64,000 nucleotides of DNA from Kaistella sp. 97-N-M2 (GCF_021513235.1 NZ_CP090976.1:2170001-2234000); one strand, 5' to 3'. Positions 43,168-51,487 are shown, counted from the first letter of the stretch. Numbers and translations are program-made. Notes: generated by a model not told the origin, from the letters alone.

Positions 43168-43656
43168 ATGAAAAAATTATTTTTAGTGGGTGCCGTGGCA
43201 CTTTTTGGAGCATTAAGTGCTCAAACAGGTTTTAAGCTGGGAGCGCACGTTGGTCTTCCCGTAGGTGATTATAGTGATGTCAGCTCCTTTACCATAGGTG
43301 TCGACGGTTCTTATCTTTGGCCGGTCGCCGCAGATTTCAATTTGGGAGTTGCAACAGGATTTTCCACCTATTTTCCGACTTCTGATTTTAAAGACTTAGG
43401 GGCAAAAAATCTAAATTTAGTTCCTGTAGCTGCATCGGGACAGTATAGATTTACGCCCCAGTTTAGTTTGGGCGTAGACTTAGGCTATGGCTTTCTTTTC
43501 TCTGATGGCGAAAGTGATGGCGGATTTTACTTCCAGCCGAAAGCGGCATACCATTTTGGGCCGAGTGAAGTCAATTTGAGTTACGCCGGCGTTTCACAGG
43601 ACGGTGCCACTTTAAGTTCCATTAATTTAGGATACGCCTATTCCTTTGGAAAATAA
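43168..43656 (+). CDS. Small outer-membrane beta-barrel protein 1
   Basis: 162 residues, signal peptide MKKLFLVGAVALFGALSAQ followed by TGFKLGAHVGLPVGDYS, the start of a small eight-stranded OmpA/OmpW-like barrel. Alternating strands such as FNLGVATGFSTYFP and FSLGVDLGYGFLFS follow, with a glycine/aspartate loop, and the end LGYAYSFGK is only partly like a BAM signal (last aromatic F is two residues from the end). It has its own strong promoter and terminator. The first 19 residues are nearly the same as in the two following barrel genes, pointing to tandem duplication with diverged barrels. Confidence 0.85.
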   Translation: MKKLFLVGAVALFGALSAQTGFKLGAHVGLPVGDYSDVSSFTIGVDGSYLWPVAADFNLGVATGFSTYFPTSDFKDLGAKNLNLVPVAASGQYRFTPQFSLGVDLGYGFLFSDGESDGGFYFQPKAAYHFGPSEVNLSYAGVSQDGATLSSINLGYAYSFGK

Positions 43657-43671
43657 ATAGTAAAAATTGAG

Positions 43672-43695
43672 AAACCGCCATACGGCGGTTTTTTA
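43672..43695 (+). terminator. Terminator after small barrel gene 1
   Basis: Stem AACCGCC (43673-43679) with GGCGGTT (43684-43690), loop ATAC, T6 tract. Confidence 0.85.
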
Positions 43696-43735
43696 TGATA
43701 TTTATCACAATCAGTTTATCTTCACACCTCAGTTT

Positions 43736-43743
43736 TAACTTTG
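43736..43743 (+). promoter_or_regulatory. -7 promoter box for small barrel gene 2
   Basis: TAACTTTG, 36 bases before the ATG at 43780. It places transcription start after an in-frame upstream ATG-free stretch and supports 43780 as start. Confidence 0.55.
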
Positions 43744-43779
43744 GCATAAATTATGTTAAAAACACTGAAAATAACTATT

Positions 43780-44361
43780 ATGAAAAAATTATTGATTACA
43801 GGTGCTGTCGCGTTAATCGGAATCACGGCAAATGCACAGTTGCAAAAAGGAAATATCATGGTAGGCGGCGAACTGGCCGCTGCTAATTTCGGACTGAATG
43901 AAGGTGCAGGATATCGTTTCGAGATTACCCCACAGGCTGCATTTTTTGTGCAGGACAACTGGGCTGTTGGACCATATGTTCGATTGGGTTTTGCCGGAGC
44001 AAAAGGTTCGGATACTCAGTTTAACTACGGAGTAGGCGCATTATCCAGATATTACTTTTCACCGGGAGAACAGGGAGTCGACAATCTTTTAAGACACGGC
44101 AGATTTTTCGTGGAAGGTAATGCCGGGATTGGTGGACAAAACGCTTCCAATGGCGGCGACTCTGCAAACGGCTTGGATTTAGGAATCGGACCTGGTTACA
44201 CTTACTTCGTAACACCGGATATCGGTTTAGATGCTTCCGTAAAACTGAATGGTAATTTAGGATTCGGAAACAGAGGAACTACTTCTGCAATTGATTTTAG
44301 ATTAGGCCTAAATATTTTCTTGCCACAAAAAAGAGCAATGAGCAATATTAAAACCGAATAA
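43780..44361 (+). CDS. Small outer-membrane beta-barrel protein 2
   Basis: 193 residues from ATG 43780; an earlier in-frame ATG at 43753 would add nine residues before the signal peptide MKKLLITGAVALIGITANAQ. Barrel strands include GNIMVGGELAAANFGL, YRFEITPQAAFFV, WAVGPYVRLGFAGA and FFVEGNAGIGG. It ends in a Lys-rich tail after FRLGLNIFLP rather than at an aromatic residue, so the last barrel strand is internal by about 12 residues. Glycine-rich, with no enzymatic motif. It is one of three tandem, separately transcribed small barrels. Confidence 0.83.
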   Translation: MKKLLITGAVALIGITANAQLQKGNIMVGGELAAANFGLNEGAGYRFEITPQAAFFVQDNWAVGPYVRLGFAGAKGSDTQFNYGVGALSRYYFSPGEQGVDNLLRHGRFFVEGNAGIGGQNASNGGDSANGLDLGIGPGYTYFVTPDIGLDASVKLNGNLGFGNRGTTSAIDFRLGLNIFLPQKRAMSNIKTE

Positions 44362-44381
44362 AAAAAATTTTTAACGAGTTT

Positions 44382-44415
44382 AAAAGCTGTTTCCTAGAGT
44401 GTTACAGCTTTTTTT
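44382..44415 (+). terminator. Terminator after small barrel gene 2
   Basis: Stem AAAAGCTGT (44382-44390) with ACAGCTTTT (44404-44412), 13-nt loop, T tract. Confidence 0.75.
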
Positions 44416-44480
44416 ATGTTTAAAAGGTGGGTAAATTCCAGCTTATGTGAATAATCATGCTATTTGTCTCGAAAAAAAAA

Positions 44481-44488
44481 TTATTTTT
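44481..44488 (+). promoter_or_regulatory. -7 promoter box for small barrel gene 3
   Basis: TATTTTTG, 20 bases before the ATG at 44509. Confidence 0.55.
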
Positions 44489-44508
44489 GCGCACTAAATT
44501 ATTAAACT

Positions 44509-45024
44509 ATGAAAAAATTATTACTGGTTGGTGCTGTTGCGCTGTTCGGAGTTTTACAAGCTCAAAAAACCAATTTTGGTGCAAACGCCGGAATGCTTAC
44601 AGGATTTGCAAAGGTGAAGACTCCAATGGGAGACGATAGTGAGTCCAACACAGGTTTCTATGCTGGTTTTTTTGCAGAAATCACTGCGGGAAATATGGTG
44701 AAAATTCAACCTGCCGTTAATTACGCCAACATTGATGGGGGAAGTGCCTTACAAATTCCCATTATGGTGAAGTATTATGTTGATCCGAAATTTAATCTGC
44801 AGGCAGGTCCGCAATTTACTTTTGATTTAGACGACAATCCTTTTCCAGATTATTACAATTCTTTAAATTTTGGTTTGGCACTGGGAACGGCCTACGAATT
44901 CACGCAGAAACTATTTGTGGAAGCCCGCTATTCTTTTCAGTTGAACAATCATTTAAAGGATGCTCCAAGCGGTTATTCTGTTAAAGCAAACTATTTGAAT
45001 CTAGGTTTAGGATACAAATTCTAA
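44509..45024 (+). CDS. Small outer-membrane beta-barrel protein 3
   Basis: 171 residues with signal peptide MKKLLLVGAVALFGVLQAQ, almost the same as in barrel 1, and a mature start KTNFGANAGMLTGFA. Strands include NTGFYAGFFAEITAGN, MVKIQPAVNYANI and FNLQAGPQFTFDL. It ends in the canonical aromatic signature LGLGYKF for outer-membrane insertion. The design matches the porin-family gene at 24202-24825. Ligand unknown. Own promoter and a shared bidirectional terminator with ffh. Confidence 0.87.
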   Translation: MKKLLLVGAVALFGVLQAQKTNFGANAGMLTGFAKVKTPMGDDSESNTGFYAGFFAEITAGNMVKIQPAVNYANIDGGSALQIPIMVKYYVDPKFNLQAGPQFTFDLDDNPFPDYYNSLNFGLALGTAYEFTQKLFVEARYSFQLNNHLKDAPSGYSVKANYLNLGLGYKF

Positions 45025-45047
45025 GAAAAATTCAGCACCAAAAACAG

Positions 45048-45080
45048 AAAATCCTGAGAAATTATTCTCAGGATTTTTTT
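45048..45080. terminator. Bidirectional terminator between small barrel gene 3 and ffh
   Basis: Thirteen-base-pair stem (45048-45060 with 45065-45077), loop ATTA, T-rich right flank and A-rich left flank. Confidence 0.9.
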
Positions 45081-45100
45081 GTATTTTATCTAAAAAAAAA

Positions 45101-46468
45101 TTATTTGCCAAATAAGTTTCCGCCGGCGCCCGGCATTTTCGGCATTCCTTTGCTCATCATTTCCATCATTTGTTTGCCTTGTGGACCCTGCATCATCTTC
45201 ATCATTTTGCCCATCTGTTCAAACTGCTTCATCAATTGATTTAAATCTTCAATTTTTCTGCCCGCGCCTTTTGCGATTCGGTTTTTTCTTTGGGTATTGA
45301 TGATGGACGGCCGTCTTCTTTCTTCCGGCGTCATCGAGTGGATCATGGCTTCGATATGTTTAAAAGCATCGTCCTGGATATCCACATCTTTAATGGCTTT
45401 CCCAACACCCGGAATCATGCCCATCAAATCCTTCATATTACCCATTTTTTTGATTTGATTGATCTGTTTTAAGAAATCATCAAAACCAAATTCGTTTTTG
45501 GCAATTTTTTTATGAAGCTTTTTGGCTTCCTCCTCATCAAACTGTTCCTGTGCTCTCTCAACTAAGGAAACAACATCTCCCATTCCCAGAATCCGGTCCG
45601 CCATCCTTTCGGGATAAAAGACATCCAGAGCTTCCATTTTTTCTCCGGTCGAAATAAACTTGATGGGTTTTTCCACAACGGAACGGATCGTTAAAGCCGC
45701 TCCACCGCGCGTATCACCATCTAATTTAGTTAAAACAACACCATCAAAATTCAATGCATCGTTAAAGGCTTTTGCCGTATTCACCGCATCCTGTCCCGTC
45801 ATGGAATCCACAACGAACAGCGTTTCATTCGGTTTGATGAAATAATGAACCGATTTAATCTCGTTCATCATCTGCTCATCGATGGCCAAACGTCCTGCAG
45901 TATCTACAATCACCACATCGTGGCCGTTTTCTTTTGCGAATTTCACGGCATTTTCCGCAATCGAAGAGGGATTAACTGCGCCTTCTTCCGTGTAAACCGG
46001 AATGCCAACCTGCTGTCCCAAAATTTTCAACTGCTCGATGGCGGCGGGACGGTAAACGTCGCACGCTACCAAAAGAGGTTTTTTACTTTTCTTTTGCTTT
46101 AAAAAATTCGCCAGTTTTCCTGAAAACGTTGTTTTACCGGAACCTTGCAGTCCCGCAATTAAAATAACGCTGGGTTTGCCCGAAAGATCTATTCCTTCCT
46201 GCGTGCCACCCATTAAATCCACTAGTTCGTCGTGAACGATTTTCGTCATCAACTGTCCCGGACTTAAACTTGTGAGCACGTTTTGCCCTAAAGATTTCTC
46301 CTGAACTCTTTTCGTGAGGTCTTTTGCAACTTTATAATTTACATCGGCATCAACAAGTGCGCGGCGAATTTCCTTCACCGTTTCTGCAACATTAATTTCT
46401 GAGATTTTACCGCGCCCTGAAATATTGTGAAGCGCTTTATCTAATTTATCCTGTAAACTGTTGAACAT
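45101..46468 (-). CDS. ffh: Signal recognition particle protein
   Basis: 455 residues. N domain (about 1-85), GTPase domain with G1 GLQGSGKTTFSGKLA, G3 DTAGR, G4 TKLDGD, and a methionine-rich M domain at the C-terminus (QFEQMGKMMKMM, SKGMPKMPGAGG) that binds signal sequences and 4.5S RNA. It delivers ribosomes making membrane or exported proteins to FtsY. The start ATG 46468 gives MFNSLQDKLDKALHNISGRG, the normal Ffh N-terminus. Its -7 box lies 20 bases upstream. The gene is divergent from the ATP synthase cluster. Confidence 0.97.
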   Translation of the reverse strand: MFNSLQDKLDKALHNISGRGKISEINVAETVKEIRRALVDADVNYKVAKDLTKRVQEKSLGQNVLTSLSPGQLMTKIVHDELVDLMGGTQEGIDLSGKPSVILIAGLQGSGKTTFSGKLANFLKQKKSKKPLLVACDVYRPAAIEQLKILGQQVGIPVYTEEGAVNPSSIAENAVKFAKENGHDVVIVDTAGRLAIDEQMMNEIKSVHYFIKPNETLFVVDSMTGQDAVNTAKAFNDALNFDGVVLTKLDGDTRGGAALTIRSVVEKPIKFISTGEKMEALDVFYPERMADRILGMGDVVSLVERAQEQFDEEEAKKLHKKIAKNEFGFDDFLKQINQIKKMGNMKDLMGMIPGVGKAIKDVDIQDDAFKHIEAMIHSMTPEERRRPSIINTQRKNRIAKGAGRKIEDLNQLMKQFEQMGKMMKMMQGPQGKQMMEMMSKGMPKMPGAGGNLFGK

Positions 46469-46488
46469 TGTTTTTTATTTAAGAACTG

Positions 46489-46496
46489 CAAAAATA
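46489..46496 (-). promoter_or_regulatory. -7 promoter box for ffh
   Basis: TATTTTTG on the minus strand, 20 bases from the ATG at 46468. Confidence 0.6.
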
Positions 46497-46549
46497 GGGA
46501 AATTAGCTGAAACTTAAAATTCGAAATTTTTAAATCGCCCGATTATCAG

Positions 46550-46557
46550 TAGATTTG
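46550..46557 (+). promoter_or_regulatory. -7 promoter box for the ATP synthase cluster
   Basis: TAGATTTG, 13 bases before the atpZ ATG at 46571. Confidence 0.6.
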
Positions 46558-46570
46558 CAAAAATAAAAAG

Positions 46571-46849
46571 ATGACCGACGAAAATTCTTCCGATCCGGAA
46601 TTCTCCAAAGAGGATGAAAAGAAATATGCCAGAAATGGGCTTCGGCAGTATGGCGTTTATTCTGCCATCGTTTTTCAAATGCTGGCGACGATGGGACTTG
46701 GCTTTTGGGGCGGAAATAAGCTGAACGAATATTTCGATCTTCCGAACAAACTGTTGACCGTTGGCGTTGGATTTTTGGCGATGGGACTGGCTTTTTACAA
46801 TTTATTAAATCAACTTAAAAACGTTCAGAAGAATGAAAATAAAAAATAA
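46571..46849 (+). CDS. atpZ: AtpZ/AtpI-family protein
   Basis: 92 residues with a charged cytoplasmic N-terminus (about 1-28) and two transmembrane helices joined by a short loop with GGNKLNEYFDLPNK. This two-helix arrangement and position at the head of an F0F1 cluster fit AtpZ, which is thought to assist Mg2+ handling or assembly of the c-ring/a-subunit together with AtpI. The 3' end overlaps the next gene by 17 bases in another frame, implying translational coupling. Confidence 0.87.
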   Translation: MTDENSSDPEFSKEDEKKYARNGLRQYGVYSAIVFQMLATMGLGFWGGNKLNEYFDLPNKLLTVGVGFLAMGLAFYNLLNQLKNVQKNENKK

Positions 46850-47222
46850 CACTTTATATATTATCCTTTATTTTTTCATGTTTTTTATCCATTTTGCGCT
46901 CTGGCAAATTCTGGAGATCGGGTTGGAAACCACTTTCGTGAAATACTACCTCTTTTTAACACTGCTTTTCGTCATGGTTTTGACGATTATTTCCATCATC
47001 AAGAAAATTTATCCAACTTACATCGGTTTTGCTTTTATGGGATTGATTCTGTTTAAACTCACGATTATGTTTTTGGTCATGAAAAAGCTCAATTTAAGCG
47101 AAGTTCCTAATTATAAAATTCATTTCATTATTCCTTACCTGATTTCGCTGGTGCTCGAAACCCTTTACGCAGTGAAGCTTATCCAAATTGGAGAACCCGA
47201 AATTCCCCAAAAAGATGAATAA
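46833..47222 (+). CDS. AtpI-like four-helix membrane protein (DUF6168-type)
   Basis: 129 residues, four hydrophobic helices, starting inside the atpZ gene. It has no strong motif; position between atpZ and atpB corresponds to AtpI (assembly factor for the c-ring), and from memory flavobacterial proteins here are annotated DUF6168. The sequence is rich in Ile, Phe, Leu with a Lys at each end of helix 3 (FKLTIMFLVMKKLN). A TAnnTTTG box downstream (47263-47270) shows atpB may also be transcribed separately. Role in ATP synthase assembly is inferred from position only. Confidence 0.7.
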   Translation: MKIKNNTLYIILYFFMFFIHFALWQILEIGLETTFVKYYLFLTLLFVMVLTIISIIKKIYPTYIGFAFMGLILFKLTIMFLVMKKLNLSEVPNYKIHFIIPYLISLVLETLYAVKLIQIGEPEIPQKDE

Positions 47223-47262
47223 AATCAGTAAAAAAGGATTTTTATATTATGATTATTTGTCC

Positions 47263-47270
47263 TATTTTTG
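47263..47270 (+). promoter_or_regulatory. Internal -7 promoter box before atpB
   Basis: TATTTTTG, 25 bases before the atpB ATG at 47296, so atpB and the genes after it could be transcribed without atpZ. Confidence 0.55.
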
Positions 47271-47295
47271 CAAAACTTTAAAATAAGATATAGCA

Positions 47296-48447
47296 ATGCT
47301 GAAAAGAGTAGTTCTTGTAATAGGTTTTTTATCGACATTTTCTTCAACGTTCGCTCAACACGAAACTAAGGTAATTTCTGCCACAGAAACCGCTGTTTCC
47401 CATGATGCTTCGGAAAAAGTAGCATCTGAGCTTTCCGCTCCGGAAGAAATTAAAAAAGAGAACAAAAATTACATCGATCATCACCTTTTAGACAGCCACA
47501 GTTTCGATATTATGGTGTCGAAAAATGATGACGGCACCGAAAATCATATCGGTTTCCCTCTTCCTGTTATTTTTTACGATGCAGCCAATGGTTTTCACGC
47601 TTTTATGAGCTCCAAATTTCACCACGGTGAAGAAGTGGTAGAAAGCAAAGGCGGACACTACGCGCTTTCTCACGAAAAAATTTATAAAACAGATGCAAAC
47701 GGCACCTTGACTTTAGATGAAGAAGGACATGCCACGAATGAGAAGGTTTTCGATCTTTCAATTACCAAAAGTGTTTTGATGATTCTGGTAACTGCATTCC
47801 TGTTGATTTTGATTTTTGTCTCGATCGCAAGAGGTTACAAAAAATCTTTGGTCCCAACGGGCGCGGCAAAAATTTTAGAACCGGTAATTTTGTTTATCAG
47901 AGATGATATTGCGAAGCCAAACATTGGTGCGAACTACAAAAAATACATGAGTTATTTGTTGACCATCTTTTTCTTTATTTTATTCCTGAATGTTTTTGGA
48001 TTAATGCCTTTCGGGATTAATGTTACAGGGAACATCGCGATCACATTCGCTTTGGCGCTTTTAACGTTTTTAATCACACAGTTTACAGCGAACAAAAATT
48101 ATTGGCAGCACATCTTCTGGATGCCGGGATTGCCTTGGCCAATGAAAATTGTAATGATGCCGATTGAGATCATCGGACTGTTCATCAAACCTTTCTCCCT
48201 ACTTATTCGTCTTTTCGCGAATATGTCTGCAGGTCACATTATCGTAATGAGTTTGATCGCTTTGATTTATTATTTCCAAAACGTAATTGCCGGAATTGCT
48301 TTTCCATTTTTAACCTTCGTTATTTATTTGCTGGAAGTTTTGGTAGCCTTTTTACAGGCTTATATTTTTACGATGCTATCTGCAGTATATTTCGGTATGG
48401 CTAATGAAGAGCACGGTCATGAAGGAGAAGAAGGTATGGCGCACTAA
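47296..48447 (+). CDS. atpB: F0F1 ATP synthase subunit a
   Basis: 383 residues. The C-terminal half is a normal a-subunit with the essential Arg (R305 in LLIRLFANMSAGHI), the GLMPFGINVTGNI segment and final helices facing the c-ring. The N-terminal 150 residues are unusual against the roughly 270-residue E. coli protein: an apparent cleavable signal (VIGFLSTFSSTFAQ) and a His-rich periplasmic segment (HHLLDSHSFD, KFHHGEEV, HEKIYK). Such an extension is common in Bacteroidetes AtpB. It conducts protons between a half channels and the c-ring in the inner membrane. Confidence 0.94.
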   Translation: MLKRVVLVIGFLSTFSSTFAQHETKVISATETAVSHDASEKVASELSAPEEIKKENKNYIDHHLLDSHSFDIMVSKNDDGTENHIGFPLPVIFYDAANGFHAFMSSKFHHGEEVVESKGGHYALSHEKIYKTDANGTLTLDEEGHATNEKVFDLSITKSVLMILVTAFLLILIFVSIARGYKKSLVPTGAAKILEPVILFIRDDIAKPNIGANYKKYMSYLLTIFFFILFLNVFGLMPFGINVTGNIAITFALALLTFLITQFTANKNYWQHIFWMPGLPWPMKIVMMPIEIIGLFIKPFSLLIRLFANMSAGHIIVMSLIALIYYFQNVIAGIAFPFLTFVIYLLEVLVAFLQAYIFTMLSAVYFGMANEEHGHEGEEGMAH

Positions 48448-48460
48448 TTAATTAGGCTTA

Positions 48461-48517
48461 AGGGATCTCGATTAATGATAGTACAATCGAACATCCCTCA
48501 TCATTAAAGTACTATCA
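48461..48517 (+). ncRNA. Candidate pseudoknot RNA structure between atpB and atpE
   Basis: Stem 1 pairs AGGGAT (48461-48466) with ATCCCT (48493-48498) and TCGATT (48468-48473) with AATCGA (48485-48490), leaving an 11-nt loop AATGATAGTAC. Nine loop bases (48476-48484) are exactly complementary to GTACTATCA (48509-48517). The two pairings form an H-type pseudoknot or alternative folds. It ends 37 bases upstream of the atpE ATG and has no T tract, so it is more likely an mRNA stability or translation element than a terminator. Confidence 0.5.
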
Positions 48518-48554
48518 ATTATAATTTACGAACTAATTTTTTAAAATTTATATT

Positions 48555-48752
48555 ATGCAAGAAATGCCAAAAATCATCGGTGCAGGTTTAGTAGTAATCG
48601 GAACAGGTATCGGTATCGGGAAAATCGGTGCTGCTGCTTTGGAAGGTATGGCTAGACAACCAGAACAGGCTGGTAAACTTCAAACAGCGATGTTGATCGC
48701 TGCAGCTCTTGTAGAAGGAGTTGCTTTTGCTGCATTATTTGCGGTAAACTAA
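48555..48752 (+). CDS. atpE: F0F1 ATP synthase subunit c
   Basis: 65 residues in two hydrophobic helices joined by the polar loop ARQPEQAG. The ion-binding carboxylate is E54 in ALVEGVAFA, and helix 1 has the glycine pattern GTGIGIGKIGAAALEG for tight ring packing. Helix 1 lacks the Gln that coordinates sodium in Na+-type c-subunits, so H+ coupling is expected. It is unusually short, as in many Bacteroidetes. Upstream is the candidate pseudoknot leader; directly downstream is a terminator-like hairpin, both suited to making many c-subunits per complex. Confidence 0.95.
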   Translation: MQEMPKIIGAGLVVIGTGIGIGKIGAAALEGMARQPEQAGKLQTAMLIAAALVEGVAFAALFAVN

Positions 48753-48771
48753 GAAGTTTCTACAAAAAATA

Positions 48772-48811
48772 TCACTTGCCGGGAACGGTTGGTTACGGCA
48801 AGTGGTTTTTT
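48772..48811 (+). terminator. Terminator-like hairpin inside the atp operon, after atpE
   Basis: Nine-base-pair stem (48773-48781 with 48796-48804), 14-nt loop, followed by T6. It lies between atpE and atpF, so it should be leaky or protect the 3' end of an atpE-ending mRNA. Confidence 0.7.
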
Positions 48812-48852
48812 AAAAAATTAAAATTCAATTACAATAATTTATTATAACTCGT

Positions 48853-49350
48853 ATGGGATTATTAGAAAATTTTTCATCAGGTTTATTCCTCATCCAGACC
48901 GTTATCTTTTTGATCTTACTTTTGGTTTTAAGAAAGTTTGCCTGGAAGCCGATTATGGATGCTGTTAACGAAAGAGAAGTGACCATCGTAGATTCTTTGA
49001 ACCAGGCAAAACTTGCGAAGCAGGAAGTTCTTAATTTGAAAGCTGAAAACGAAGTAATCATCCGCGAAGCGAAGGTAGAGCGCGATAACATCTTGAAAGA
49101 AGCCAGGGAAATTAAAGACCGAATCGTAGGTGAAGCGAAAGAGTTGGCGCAAACGGAAGGCGATAAAATGATCGAGCAGGCCAGACAGTCCATCCAGGCT
49201 GAAAAATCTGCGGCAATGTCGGATATCAAAAACCAAATCAGTACTTTGTCTGTTAACATCGCAGAAACAATTTTGAACCAAAAATTGGATAACGATGGGG
49301 CGCAAAATGCGTTGGTGGAAAATATGCTTAACAAATCTAACCTGAACTAA
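48853..49350 (+). CDS. atpF: F0F1 ATP synthase subunit b
   Basis: 165 residues: one N-terminal membrane helix (LFLIQTVIFLILLLVLRKFAW) followed by FAWKPIMDAVNERE, the classical b-subunit junction, and a long charged alpha-helical coiled-coil stalk. It forms the peripheral stator linking subunit a to delta/alpha. Start ATG 48853 follows the intergenic hairpin after atpE. The stop is separated from the atpH ATG by one base, so translation is coupled. Confidence 0.95.
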   Translation: MGLLENFSSGLFLIQTVIFLILLLVLRKFAWKPIMDAVNEREVTIVDSLNQAKLAKQEVLNLKAENEVIIREAKVERDNILKEAREIKDRIVGEAKELAQTEGDKMIEQARQSIQAEKSAAMSDIKNQISTLSVNIAETILNQKLDNDGAQNALVENMLNKSNLN

Positions 49351-49351
49351 A

Positions 49352-49891
49352 ATGCTTACAAGTAAAGTAGCAAAAAGATACGCGCAAGGTCTGCTTAATT
49401 TCACGCAGGAATCCGGAAGCACGGCTTCTGTATTTAGTGAAATGAAGGACATTGTGCAAACCATCAGCAAATCCAAAGAACTGCAGAATTTTTTCAGTTC
49501 GCCGATTATTGATGTAAAGAAAAAAATTAGTATTGCTTTAGAAATTTTCAAAAGTTTTTCTCCGGTTTCCCAAAATATGGTAACCATGGTTATTAAACAC
49601 GGAAGAGAAAGCCAGATGCAGAACATTGCACAGGAATTTGTGAATAAAGTGGAGGACATGAACGGAGTGCAGAGAATTACTTTGACTGCTGCGACTACAC
49701 TTTCAACAGAAAATATTCAGAATATTTTAAAATCTTCAGCATTGGTTAATCACGAAAATAAATTTGACGTGAAAACAATTATCAACCCCAATATTTTAGG
49801 AGGTTACATTTTGAGAGTGGGCGATCAACAGATTGATGCTTCGGTAAAATCTAAACTCACGCAGCTTCAGAAAGAATTTCAATTAAATTAA
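49352..49891 (+). CDS. atpH: F0F1 ATP synthase subunit delta
   Basis: 179 residues. The N-terminal six-helix domain starts MLTSKVAKRYAQGLLNFTQESG, which is typical, and contains FSSPIIDVKKKI. The C-terminal part has RITLTAATTLSTENIQNI and the family end motif NPNILGGYILRVGDQQIDASVKSKL. It caps the F1 head and binds subunit b. One base separates it from atpF, and 18 bases from atpA. Confidence 0.95.
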   Translation: MLTSKVAKRYAQGLLNFTQESGSTASVFSEMKDIVQTISKSKELQNFFSSPIIDVKKKISIALEIFKSFSPVSQNMVTMVIKHGRESQMQNIAQEFVNKVEDMNGVQRITLTAATTLSTENIQNILKSSALVNHENKFDVKTIINPNILGGYILRVGDQQIDASVKSKLTQLQKEFQLN

Positions 49892-49909
49892 GACAAAAAA
49901 AACCATAAA

Positions 49910-51487
49910 ATGGCAGAAATAAATCCGGCAGAAGTATCTGCAATTCTTAAACAACAGTTAGCAAACTTCGATACACAGTCGAATGTGGAAGAAGTAGGAA
50001 CTGTATTGACCATCGGTGATGGTATCGCTTTAGTATACGGTTTAGAAAATGTTCAGTACGGTGAATTGGTAAAATTCCAAAGCGGTATTGAAGGAATCGT
50101 TCTTAATCTTGCAGAAGACAATGTTGGAGTTGCACTTTTGGGCGAGTCTAAATTGGTGAAAGAAGGAGATACGGTAAACAGAACCAAAAGGATTTCTTCT
50201 ATCAAAGTAGGAGAAGGAATGTTGGGAAGAGTTGTTGATACTCTTGGAAACCCCATCGACGGTAAAGGTCCTATCACCGGCGAATTGTACGAATTGCCGT
50301 TGGAGAGAAAAGCGCCGGGAGTAATTTTCCGTCAGCCCGTAACCGAGCCGTTGCAAACAGGTATTGTGGCGATTGATTCCATGATTCCAATCGGAAGAGG
50401 ACAAAGAGAATTGATCATTGGTGACCGTCAGACTGGTAAAACAGTGGTTGCGATTGATACGATTCTAAATCAGAGAGAATTTTATGATGCAGGCGAGCCT
50501 GTATTCTGTATATATGTAGCGATTGGACAAAAAGGGTCCACCGTTGCGCAAATTGTAAAAACATTAACGGATAAAAGAGCAATGGCTTATACCGTAGTGG
50601 TAGCAGCAAACGCTTCCGATCCAACGCCAATGCAGGTTTACGCACCAATGGCGGGTGCTGCGATTGGAGAGTTTTTCCGCGACACTGGTCGTCCGGCCTT
50701 AATTATTTATGATGATTTATCCAAACAGGCGGTAGCTTACCGTGAACTTTCTTTATTACTAAGAAGACCACCGGGCCGTGAAGCTTATCCTGGAGACGTT
50801 TTCTATCTTCACTCCAGATTATTGGAGAGGGCTGCAAAAGTGATCAAAGATGATACAATTGCCGCTCAAATGAACGATTTACCCGAGGTTTTAAGACCGA
50901 TTGTAAAAGGTGGCGGTTCTTTAACTGCACTTCCAATTATCGAAACTCAGGCGGGTGACGTTTCTGCATATATTCCAACGAATGTAATTTCAATTACGGA
51001 CGGGCAGATTTTCCTCGAAACGGATTTATTTAACTCTGGAGTTCGCCCGGCGATCAACGTAGGTATTTCGGTATCGCGTGTGGGAGGTAACGCTCAGATC
51101 AAAGCAATGAAAAAAGTTTCAGGTACTTTGAAACTTGATCAGGCGCAATACAAAGAACTGGAAGCGTTTGCAAAATTCGGTTCCGATCTTGATGCTTCTA
51201 CACAGGCCGTTATTTCCAAAGGGGAAAGAAACGTGGAGATTCTGAAGCAACCTGTAAATTCACCACTTCCGGTAGATTCTCAGGTGGCGATGATTTACTC
51301 CGGAACTGAAAACCTGATGAGAAATGTACCTATCGAGAAGGTAAAAGAATTTCAGAAGGAATATGTAGCGTTCTTAAGATCGAAACATCCTGAAACAATG
51401 GCAGCCATTAAAACAGGAAAGATTGATGATACAATTACAGGAGTTCTGAAACAGGCAGCTGCAGAATTAGCTTCCAAATACAACTAA
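49910..51487 (+). CDS. atpA: F0F1 ATP synthase subunit alpha
   Basis: 525 residues, complete alpha subunit of the F1 hexamer. Beta-barrel N-domain with [22 protein letters not shown]-loop [31 protein letters not shown] with the ATP synthase alpha/beta signature region, and [19 protein letters not shown] with the catalytic-site arginine-containing segment SxSRVGG. It binds nucleotide non-catalytically and contributes the arginine finger to beta-subunit sites. atpD and atpC are not in this window; in Flavobacteriia they are usually in a separate locus. Followed by a terminator-like hairpin before atpG. Confidence 0.97.
   Translation: MAEINPAEVSAILKQQLANFDTQSNVEEVGTVLTIGDGIALVYGLENVQYGELVKFQSGIEGIVLNLAEDNVGVALLGESKLVKEGDTVNRTKRISSIKVGEGMLGRVVDTLGNPIDGKGPITGELYELPLERKAPGVIFRQPVTEPLQTGIVAIDSMIPIGRGQRELIIGDRQTGKTVVAIDTILNQREFYDAGEPVFCIYVAIGQKGSTVAQIVKTLTDKRAMAYTVVVAANASDPTPMQVYAPMAGAAIGEFFRDTGRPALIIYDDLSKQAVAYRELSLLLRRPPGREAYPGDVFYLHSRLLERAAKVIKDDTIAAQMNDLPEVLRPIVKGGGSLTALPIIETQAGDVSAYIPTNVISITDGQIFLETDLFNSGVRPAINVGISVSRVGGNAQIKAMKKVSGTLKLDQAQYKELEAFAKFGSDLDASTQAVISKGERNVEILKQPVNSPLPVDSQVAMIYSGTENLMRNVPIEKVKEFQKEYVAFLRSKHPETMAAIKTGKIDDTITGVLKQAAAELASKYN

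Noticed and set aside
48928-49659. 243-codon minus-strand frame across atpF and atpH
   Set aside because: Antisense to two well-conserved ATP synthase genes; its composition follows theirs.
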